Shown here one piece after another: positions 6,759 through 13,109 of a stretch of 13,109 nt of DNA. The notes below the pieces were generated by a model. It searched no databases, had not been told where the DNA came from, and worked only from the letters and a program-made list of their open reading frames with translations. How positions within the stretch are numbered: the stretch's first letter is position 1; every line of letters begins with the position of its first letter. The stretch comes from Psilocybe azurescens. Lineage: Eukaryota; Basidiomycota; Agaricomycetes; Agaricales; Agrocybaceae. The position numbers and the translations under genes are program-made. Location of the stretch: positions 1-13,109 of the forward strand of contig JAJIRX010000641.1 in NCBI GenBank assembly GCA_023853785.1, written 5' to 3'.

Positions 6759-7835
6759 AACAAGCAAACTCCATCTTCAATTTCATACTACGCACAGAAG
6801 TGACGCCTCCTTCCCAGCGCGAGGGCCGTCTTACCCACTCGTCCCCCCGTCGCATCAGGATTGGGTAGTAATGCCCTTCCTTCAACACCCACTCGCCGCC
6901 GCCTTTTCGCCCTATAACTCCCCATCACACTCCAATCCAGCTACACCGACCCGCTGACTCGATACTCCTACGGACGAAGCTTACTCAATGAGTCCCGTTC
7001 GCGCGGAAAGCAGGCAACTCCTCGAATCACCCGAAGGAAGCTTCGTAGCGTCTGCAAAACACCTTACAGGGTGCTTGATACCCCAGAGCTCGCAGACGAC
7101 TTCTATCTCAACCTCGTGGATTGGTTGAGCACCAATGTGCTAGGTGTGGGGCTTGGGTCGTGCGTCTACCTCTGGCCGGCCCACAATGCGTCTGTGTCGA
7201 AGCTCTGCGACCTGACGCCGTCAAACGACACCATATCCTCCGTTTCGTGGGTACAGAAGGGCAGCACGCTTCGCCGTGGGGACCCTAGCTGGAAGACTGC
7301 ATATTTACGACGCCAACACCCTACAGCTCCAACGGACGTATCTGCAGGCGCATTCGCAGCGGATTGGGGCGCTGGCTTGGAACACACATATCCTGTCCTC
7401 CCGGATCGCTGAGATAGGATGGTGCACCACCAGCGATGTGCGAGAGGCGTCGCCAGCGCCCGTCCGGGCGGTGTTCAGGGCATGGGCAGGAAGTGTGTGG
7501 TTTGAAATGGAGCAACGACGGCGGGGGCGGGGACGGCGACGCTGGCGAGTGGGGACAACGACAATAAGGTGTGTATATGGGATCTCGCAGCGGGTCCGGG
7601 AGGCCGGGGGCGGGTGGGAACAAGGGCGCGCCCGATCGCTGGGGGGCGAGGATAATATCCCGAATGATGTGCCGGTGTGGAAGTTCCATGAACATACGGC
7701 GGCGGTGAAAGCGCTTGCGTGGGATCCGCATGTGTCGGACATTCTGGCTACAGCGGAGGCACGCAGGATAAGCACATCAGGTTCTGGAACGTCATCAACG
7801 GCACGATGCTGCAGGAGCTGGATACGGGGAGTCAG
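6759..7835 (+). CDS. CDH1: Cdh1 exon 2 (most of the WD40 propeller)
   Basis: The exon reads EQANSIFNFILRTEVTPPS, a basic/proline linker, the conserved LRSVCKTPYRVLD segment and most of the propeller. It ends TGSQ at GTCAGT. Frame changes are inferred at about 6864, 6910, 7030, 7269, three at 7399-7432, and about 7465, 7541, 7641-7646 and 7753. A TGA stands at 6955-6957 where an arginine codon is expected. Between lesions almost every residue matches what is expected for the family. Confidence 0.82.
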
Positions 7836-7907
7836 GTCAGTTAACACTTTTTGTGCCTTGGAAGAAGAAAGGAATACTGACAATTGGGTTTTTATGCATA
7901 CATATAG
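7836..7907 (+). other. Cdh1 intron 2 (72 nt)
   Basis: GTCAGT donor, TACTGAC branch site near 7875, and an ATATAG acceptor. Joining gives TGSQVCNMIW, which matches the family. Confidence 0.8.
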
Positions 7908-8202
7908 GTGTGCAACATGATCTGGTCGTTAACGTCGCACGAGCTCGTCTCCACGCACGGGTTCTCATCGGCGACTGCGCAGAACCAGATCTGCATATGG
8001 AAGTACCCCAGCGCTGAACATGGTCGTGTCGCTGACGGGGCACACGAATCGGGTGCTGTATCTTGCGATGAGCCCGGATGGGGAGACGATTGTGACAGGG
8101 GCTGGGGACGAAGACGCTGAGGTTTTGGAATGCGTTCCCGAAGAAGGAGAAGAATGAGAGTCAGAAAGAGAGTGGCTGGACTATGGGAGGTTGATTCGGT
8201 GA
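7908..8202 (+). CDS. CDH1: Cdh1 exon 3 (last blades and IR tail)
   Basis: The exon reads VCNMIWSLTSHELVSTHGFS, then NQICIWKYPS. After an inserted base near 8012 it continues NMVVSLTGHTNRVLYLAMSP. A further inserted base near 8113 precedes LRFWNAFPKK, and a frame change near 8170-8175 leads into the tail LDYGRLIR with stop TGA 8200-8202. Without that last change, another frame ends at TGA 8191-8193. Confidence 0.82.
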
Positions 8203-9360
8203 TGGTGTGGTGTTGGGTATCGGGTGTTGGATGTCGGGCGTCGGGTGTTGGTGTCAAACTGTCTTTCGGGTCGGTCTAGGGTGCGCAACGTCGGCGGCAA
8301 CGTTCGGTCTCCGAATTCACTCATCCTCCATCCATGCACCCACCCTTCACGAGACATGGCTACGAAGAAGGCTGGCTTTGATAGCTGGTTTCCTTCCTTC
8401 CTGGCTCTGCTAGCTCTTCCACCTCATCCCTCTCCGCTCGACCCTCAAAAAAACATTAAAACAAAGGAATCTATGCCATGGATTGCAGGACATCATCATC
8501 ATCCCCTTGACTACTATCCTCTACTGCCAAATTATGCCCCGCAATTCGTCTGTCTCACTTAGCACATCAACTTGGCGCGAATTCAACCTGAGATGTCATC
8601 CGCAATCCAACCCTGTATTGTACAAACAACATCGTTCAACCAACCAACCAACATGCCTGCCTGCCAACCATGGATTACGGGGTTTGGATCAGAAGCTATG
8701 TTCTGGAAACTCAAAACATGTATTCAACTTACTCGATGGCAACAATTCGCCCGTCTCCCGCCTCAACCAACCATCTCTCCACTATGCCCGCCCTTCTCTA
8801 TCCCCCTTCCTCTTATACATCCAGGCCCAGTTTCTCTCCTTTCTCCATTTCAATTCTTTTTTTGATATTTGTGCTATCGCCTTGTTTTGTTTCTCCTTTT
8901 TCTCCTTTTCTCCCGGAATGTATGATTTATGCCCCTCCTTCCTGTCTCTCGGTTTTTTTGACCATTTCTTTTATTTTGTCTGTTTTCCTATGTCGCTTTT
9001 GTGTTTTATGTTTTATGTTCTAGTTTTGTATGTCCATCCCACTTTTCTTTTTCTCTTTCTTCTTTCTTCCCTTTTTTTCTCTTTGTCGATTTGTCGATTC
9101 GTTCACGTTTATCTCAATAACCTGATTTTCTTCGCTGTTGTCGCCATCTACTAGGACGCAGTTGTACGCCCGTCGTTTGTTGGCGTCACGGTTCGCGGAA
9201 TTTGTAGTTTCTGTACGTATGTCTTCAAGTTTTGTTCCCCCTCTATAGCTTCTCTCTTATCTTCCTCTCTTCTTTATCGTTTTGTCCTTCTGCCCTTCTC
9301 TCTCTCATACCTACCTTCCATCGCCCCTCGTCTCTTGATTTTTTGGGACATGGACCTACA
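8203..9360. other. Non-coding, pyrimidine-rich downstream region
   Basis: No gene is supported. Directly after the Cdh1 stop, 8203-8260 has imperfect TCGGGTGTTGG-type repeats. Short tetranucleotide runs (CCAA and TGCC) lie at about 8637-8665. From about 8740 the plus strand is dominated by C and T runs, and the open frames there are low-complexity Ser/Phe/Leu products of that composition. It is probably the Cdh1 3' region plus intergenic DNA. Confidence 0.6.
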
Positions 9361-9420
9361 TCTCATCCTCTCATCCTCTCATCCTCTCATCCTCTCATCC
9401 TCTCATCCCTCATCCCTCAT
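9361..9420 (+). repeat. 8-bp minisatellite (CTCATCCT)n
   Basis: About five perfect tandem copies of CTCATCCT are followed by two 7-bp variants (CTCATCC). The pure copies and clean shift to the 7-mer suggest recent slippage. Confidence 0.9.
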
Positions 9421-10130
9421 TCCCACCACCCATACGATGACATTCAAGCCTATTCATTCCGTCCTGTCGCACCCAACCCAATCCAACCCAAATCAACTCA
9501 ATCTCCGTTCCCCGTTCCTATTTCCGCGCCGGTTCCAGTTCCAGTTTCAAATTGTGCCATAGCTAAAGCGTTCCTTTTCCTCAAAACGCGCATATCTATC
9601 TACCTACTCTGCCTGTTTTCTACCGTCCGTCCATCCCTACCTATACAGCGTACATACCATACACAGATACATCATACATACATACATACATACATACATA
9701 CATACACACAGATTCTTAGTACGTTCTCTTCTCGTTGAATCTAGTCATACTACCATAACTTATCAATTGAATTTTCACGACTGTTCGGTAAAGGTTTTGA
9801 GTGAAACCTGAAAGCACTTGTCTTCCCGGGTTTGCGCAATTCTACAATACTTAATCGAATGCATATAGCGGACAAAGCGTGACCGTGTTCTGAGTCTTCT
9901 GATGATCTACATACCCATTACGTTTATGAATGCATTGTTTATCCTATTGAAGAGTGAATGTCGAGGAAGTTAAGTACCGAGAAACTGCCAGGTTCGCGTG
10001 AGAGTATGGTCATAGGAAGTCAATTGTCATGTGTAATATGATATGTTCGAAGCTTCTCGGAATATTGTTATCATTCTATTTCAACGGGTCTGAGGAGTTA
10101 GAGGGGTTCTGTAGGGTTGTTATAAAAGGT
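9421..10130. other. Intergenic region without a visible gene
   Basis: A C-rich stretch with imperfect CCAATCCAACCCAA-type and CCGGTTCCAGTTCCAGTTTC repeats precedes the (CATA)n tract, followed by ordinary mixed sequence up to a TATA box. No exon with both good splice sites and protein-like content was found. Confidence 0.45.
9673..9706 (+). repeat. (CATA)n microsatellite
   Basis: About eight uninterrupted CATA units end in CACACA. This is a simple tetranucleotide repeat in non-coding DNA. Confidence 0.9.
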
Positions 10131-10138
10131 GCGTTTTT
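10131..10138 (+). promoter_or_regulatory. TATA box of the 10236 gene
   Basis: TATAAAAG lies 105 bases upstream of the ATG at 10236, with a pyrimidine-rich stretch between. The spacing fits a fungal promoter with a short leader. Confidence 0.5.
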
Positions 10139-10235
10139 GGATTTTATGTTGTCATTCGAGATACCTTTGACCGTTTTGAAACTTTCAATTTCATACTTCT
10201 AGCCAACTTGGCAACTGTCTACATCGAAATTACCT

Positions 10236-10790
10236 ATGCGTCTTGGCTTCTCTGTGTAAGTCATGGCTAGAGTTTGAAGGCTGATCCTCAGGTAATTAAT
10301 GATCGCTGACCCTTTATGTAGCATCGCTTCCGAACTCGCTGCGTTCAGCCATGTTGCCGTTGCAGCCAACCTCCAGCTGCCTGTAAACCGCACCGCCGGA
10401 GCGGAAACTCAGGCTTCTGGGACCGTCAGCCCCAGGGACCATGCGTCGTGGACGCTCTTCCTCATGGACCCGGCGTATGCCTTTGGGTTGTACGCGATAT
10501 TGACGAGGAATATTGATAATTCGTTGGGATATGCCAATATCATGCTGCCTGCTATTCTCGATCCTAGGTGAGATATTCATCGGAGTTGCGACTGGTGGCG
10601 GAGAAAAAAGTTGATTGCTTGAATGCTGTACAGCAAGGATTATGTTTTGAAATCTGTGGATAATGAGTAAGTGGTGTCTTTTGCGCTTGAGAATGAACTC
10701 ATTCTCTTGTTTAATATGATAGAAATGTGGACTGGGTATTCCAAACGAGCCCGATATTCCATATCACAGCGTAGAAGACTTTAGTAGAGT
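10236..10790 (+). CDS. Candidate secreted protein, possible aspartic protease N-terminus
   Basis: A consistent four-exon model can be drawn: 10236-10255, 10322-10567, 10634-10666 and 10723 to a TAG near 10790. All introns are GT-AG and 56-66 nt long (10256-10321, 10568-10633, 10667-10722), with a CTGAC branch site in the first. The protein starts MRLGFSVIASELAAFSHVAV, a plausible signal peptide, then LQLPVNRTAG and DPAYAFGLYAILTRNIDNSL. The layout (signal peptide, propeptide, then an RNIDNSLGYANI-like segment) resembles from memory the start of some basidiomycete A1 aspartic proteases. The catalytic DTGS motif is not present, so the identity is weak and the gene would be truncated or broken after exon 3. 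Confidence 0.35.
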
Positions 10791-11395
10791 TGCCCATGGA
10801 GTACTAGCTGATCATCTGTCACGGTATAAGGATATAAGGAGTGTATTGATTCGAGCAAGAACCTCAGTCGAAAAAGTTTGCTAGAATGCCTCGTCTCTAA
10901 AAATCCATGTTCCATGAAGATCAAATGAAATTTGTCAGAAGGTTGTCTTCAAAGTTGCTCCGAAGTTTGCTTCGCCTCTCTGTCGCGAATCGTAGACAAA
11001 AGTTGAGGGTCTACAACTGACGGTCGGGAGAAAAAAAGCAAATATAGAGAACAGTAAGATGATGACCATAAGACATAGACAAGCGATGACTTAGGCACAA
11101 GACAAAACATGTTCCGCAAAATGGAACGTGGTTCTTTTGAAATACCTGAGATGGCTCAGCGAAGATTCCCTGGGTACCTATAAAGGTATTCAGGATAACA
11201 AAAATAGGAGATCAAAACGAGGAGTAACCAATCCGTGAAACCGGCTTATAAAATAGGGGAGGAACAATCACACAACGGGGACCTTTATGCAAACAAGAAA
11301 TAGAAGACTCTAATCGACAGACTTGCCTCTATTTTGAACGTATGGTCCTATGGACGTGTAGAACAGGTCTATAAATTTTGTTTTTCGTTTATAAA
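10791..11395. other. Purine-rich stretch without a gene
   Basis: No coding region is supported. The plus strand is rich in A and G, and a TATAAA at 11370-11375 precedes the next small ORF by about 20 bases. I saw no tRNA or repeat here. Confidence 0.4.
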
Positions 11396-11723
11396 ATGGA
11401 AAACCTCGTAGCATCCACGCCGTACGTTAACGAAATAAATCAAACCATCCACATATCGCTCACGTCGCCGTCGTTGAACACCTGTCGCTATCCTCTATCG
11501 TTCCCGCTCGCGTTTCATCGAATCGTCTCTCATTGTAATTGGCACTCTCGGGACTATCTACGGACAAACTCACTCTCAAGACCCTTCTGTCTTGCTTGAC
11601 ACCTTTCAGCAAGCGAACGCCGTACTACGACCAATGGATGTAGTTGACACTTTAAAAATTAAAGGTCTCAGTCCCAACCAGGACAGTCTAGATCTTCTTC
11701 AGATGGTCAGATCAATTATATAA
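11396..11723 (+). CDS. Small protein of unknown function, one frame change
   Basis: From ATG 11396 one frame reads MENLVASTPYVNEINQTIHI and then SLTSPSLNT. A second frame, open from 11478 to the TAA at 11721-11723, continues PVAILYRSRSRFIESSLIVI, then LGTIYGQ, LLDTFQQANAVLRP and SLDLLQMVRSII. Joined, the two would give about 108 residues with a short hydrophobic stretch in the middle. One indel near 11474-11482 is needed, as no intron fits. I do not recognise the family. Its credibility rests on amino-acid composition and on a lesion of the kind seen elsewhere in the window. Confidence 0.35.
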
Positions 11724-12306
11724 CTTGGTGTGCAGGGCGCAAAGACGATGGCTCTGAGAATCTGGGGCGAAAAGGGTCTGAGTATCCTTTAACCGTTGAG
11801 AATTGGGAACTGAAAAGAAAGCAAGCAAACTGGAGAACTGAAATTTGGAGCAGGTGCCTGGGTTCGGATATGTTATCGATAAGCGTAAGATGAATCGTAA
11901 TTCGAAGTGTGAAATAAAACGAATTACAGGAAAGCACGAGAGCGGAAGAATAGACCACATGCGATGTCATTTCATGTAGAAACCGAAAGCTTCAACCGAG
12001 AAGCTTACCTCCGATGCAAACTTTGAGCTAGGACGCCACGAAAGACATCCCATGATATAGAACGAGGCACACGTCGACAGAGGCTTTGAAAGTCCGGGTG
12101 AGGGAGCTCTAGTTATCAATAAGGCTTGTTAGAAGTAAAATCGAGAGAGTGAAACGAGAGATCACAAAATTTCAAGTAAACTATCAGTACTGCCAATTAT
12201 AGACAACTATCGAGATGAGCATTAGAGGTGCATGAGCGAAGAGAGTATGACAGAGGTACATTGATGACCAGGGAGAGAACAATAGACGTTGGTTGTGATG
12301 GTATAC
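11724..12306. other. Region between convergent candidates, unclear content
   Basis: Minus-strand exons of the gene starting at 12506 may continue here. One possible short exon (WDVFRGVLAQSLH) lies on the minus strand at about 12105-12010 before a GTAAGC donor, and another lies near 11815-11720. Neither is convincing. The longer minus-strand open frames at 11712-11970 are low-complexity Phe/Ser/Leu and look like pyrimidine-rich non-coding DNA. Confidence 0.3.
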
Positions 12307-12506
12307 CTGGTTTGATACACATTTTCGTCTCCCTTTCATCTGATAATGCGGTGGCTTTCTGCAGGACATTAAGGTGATTAACGTCGTAGATAACATACCA
12401 AAGTCGTACAGACCTCAACTGTTTCCGTAGATCCTGCTTTGACCTCTTCTACAAGAGCATCGAGACTGGATGCCGATTTCATTGCCTTTGCCGGATACAA
12501 ATCCAT
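12307..12506 (-). CDS. First coding exons of an unknown minus-strand gene
   Basis: An ATG at 12506-12504 opens MDLYPAKAMKSASSLDALVE and continues EVKAGSTETVE to 12414. A 55-nt intron (donor GTCTGT at 12413, acceptor CTGCAG ending at 12359) or a 40-nt one (donor GTATGT at 12398) leads to KATALSDERETKMCIKP, which ends at 12307 before GTATAC. The segment is charged and helical with no recognised domain. The frame stays open upstream of the ATG (NRYRTTLSFED), so the true start could lie in an earlier exon. Later exons were not identified. Confidence 0.4.
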
Positions 12507-13109
12507 ATCTTCAAATGACAGGGTAGTTCTGTAACGATTGGCTGCGGATGAGAAAATAAATATGAGAAAACTACATGGAGGATAGAAGAAGAAGATGATC
12601 TTGAGTTATTGGGCTCACCAGGCGCAGATAATCTTGGGCGAAGATGAGATAAAAGAACGAAATAAGGGTTAAAAAAAAAAGACTGAAAGGAAACCTACAT
12701 GATATATGATGAACTCGACAGAGATCTTCAGCACTGGGTGGAATAGTTGATCGAGGGAACTATGGAGTCACAAGTGCCGGGAAATGTATGATCGGTTGGG
12801 TGTTCGAATGTTCTGGGCGAGCGGACAGCAAGAAGGCAGGTAATTAGTATGTAAGGAAAATGACGAAAAGAGCAAAGATATCAAAAGGAGGCCGGAAATG
12901 ATAGAAAATAGAAAAATCGGCGACACGAAGGAAACGCGTAGAAGATGAACTCTGCTTCCAACGCATAGACTGCCCTGCTCAGCCACCCACCAAACCACGG
13001 ACCAGACAAATAACAAGGAACGGAGGGTACCTGGTGGAGGTAGTATGCACACGGCTCTTAGAGCTTAGAGCCGAGTGAGGTGGGGCGTATACGATCTCTA
13101 CAGATCAAC
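12507..13109 (-). promoter_or_regulatory. Pyrimidine-rich leader/promoter of the minus-strand gene
   Basis: Read on the minus strand, this stretch is rich in C and T. It contains intron-like signals, including a TACTAAT branch site near 12842 followed by a CCCAG acceptor near 12812, and a GTGAGC...CGCAG pair between about 12620 and 12541. This fits a 5' leader with introns, or short upstream coding exons such as LDQLFHPVLKISVEFIIYH (about 12749-12693). No TATA box stands out. Confidence 0.35.
13052..13073. repeat. 22-nt imperfect palindrome
   Basis: CGGCTCT pairs with AGAGCCG across an 8-nt centre that is itself nearly symmetric (TAGAGCTT). It could be a dimeric transcription factor site in the promoter of the minus-strand gene or simply chance. 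Confidence 0.5.

Larger units (their letters stand above)
6309..8202 (+). pseudogene. CDH1: Cdh1/fizzy-related APC/C activator, frame broken
   Basis: Cdh1 (fizzy-related; Ste9/Srw1 in fission yeast) is the WD40 activator that brings substrates with D-box or KEN motifs to the anaphase-promoting complex in late mitosis and G1. The N-terminus (MSGFKNSPYEKRLRASHREA), a C-box-like GDRFVPSK (6562-6585), KTPYRVLD and the Cdh1-type NVLGVGLGSCVYLW are all present. So are WD40 segments such as TISSVSWVQKG, GRLHIYDANTL, HTAAVKALAWDPH, NQICIWKYPS and MSPDGETIVTGAGDE, and the C-terminal LDYGRLIR, whose Ile-Arg tail binds the APC/C. The exons total about 1752 nt (584 codons), a normal family size. These pieces lie in different frames: about 15 single-base indels and one TGA (6955) would have to be discounted. 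Either the copy is dead or the sequence carries errors. Cdc20 is less likely because of the VGLGSCVYLW signature. Confidence 0.88.

Noticed and set aside
7305..7883. Minus-strand ORFs across the Cdh1 WD40 region
   Set aside because: They are antisense shadows of Cdh1 exon 2, and the plus strand carries recognisable WD40 motifs.
8483..9154. Long plus-strand ORFs in the region downstream of Cdh1
   Set aside because: They come from a C/T-rich composition with no stops. The products are Ser/Phe/Leu/Pro low-complexity with no motif, and several frames are open at once.
9232..9738. 168-codon ORF over the minisatellite
   Set aside because: It is largely translated simple repeats (SHPLILS and THIHTYI repeats) and is not a credible protein.
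12768..13052. Minus-strand ORF with hydrophobic stretches
   Set aside because: Its hydrophobicity follows from pyrimidine-rich DNA, and it overlaps intron-like signals (TACTAAT plus CCCAG). More likely leader or intron.
1..13109. tRNA, rRNA, CRISPR array or bacterial-type operon
   Set aside because: No TψC-loop-like cloverleaf, rRNA-like block, or spaced identical repeats were found by eye, and the intron structure is eukaryotic.

Overview
The window looks like nuclear DNA from a filamentous fungus, most likely an agaricomycete basidiomycete. The signs are short GT-AG introns of about 45-72 nt with CTGAC/CTGAT-type branch sites, long pyrimidine-rich gene flanks, microsatellites, and a Cdh1-type protein whose residues resemble basidiomycete Cdh1 as I remember it. 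No database search was possible, so the taxonomic statement is inference.

Layout. Positions 1-1750 are AT-rich with scattered, weak coding-like stretches on both strands, plus a diverged tandem duplication of about 136 bp. Positions 1796-5286 hold an intron-rich plus-strand gene of unknown function with short exons, including two 9-nt micro-exons. It is interrupted by several frameshifts and at least one in-frame stop. Positions 5287-6308 are non-coding: a short GC-rich patch, a degenerate 46-48 bp tandem repeat array, an A19 tract, and the presumed promoter of the next gene. Positions 6309-8202 encode a Cdh1/fizzy-related activator of the anaphase-promoting complex in three exons. It is the one confidently named gene, but its frame is broken by roughly 15 small indels and one nonsense codon. 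Positions 8203-10235 are non-coding and strongly pyrimidine-rich, with simple repeats. Around 10236-10790 there is a candidate secreted protein with four exons, possibly the N-terminal part of an aspartic protease. Around 11396-11723 there is a small plus-strand ORF of unknown function with one frame change. Positions 12506-12307 appear to hold the first coding exons of a minus-strand gene whose pyrimidine-rich leader or promoter fills 12507-13109.

Interpretation. The most important observation is that frames break at high density in both a normally essential, highly conserved gene (Cdh1) and an unrelated neighbour, while residues, splice sites and the C-terminal IR tail of Cdh1 are kept. This points either to uncorrected indel errors in the assembly or to a recently silenced region or haplotype. 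The genes show no shared pathway. I see no defence system, CRISPR array, tRNA, rRNA or intact transposase.
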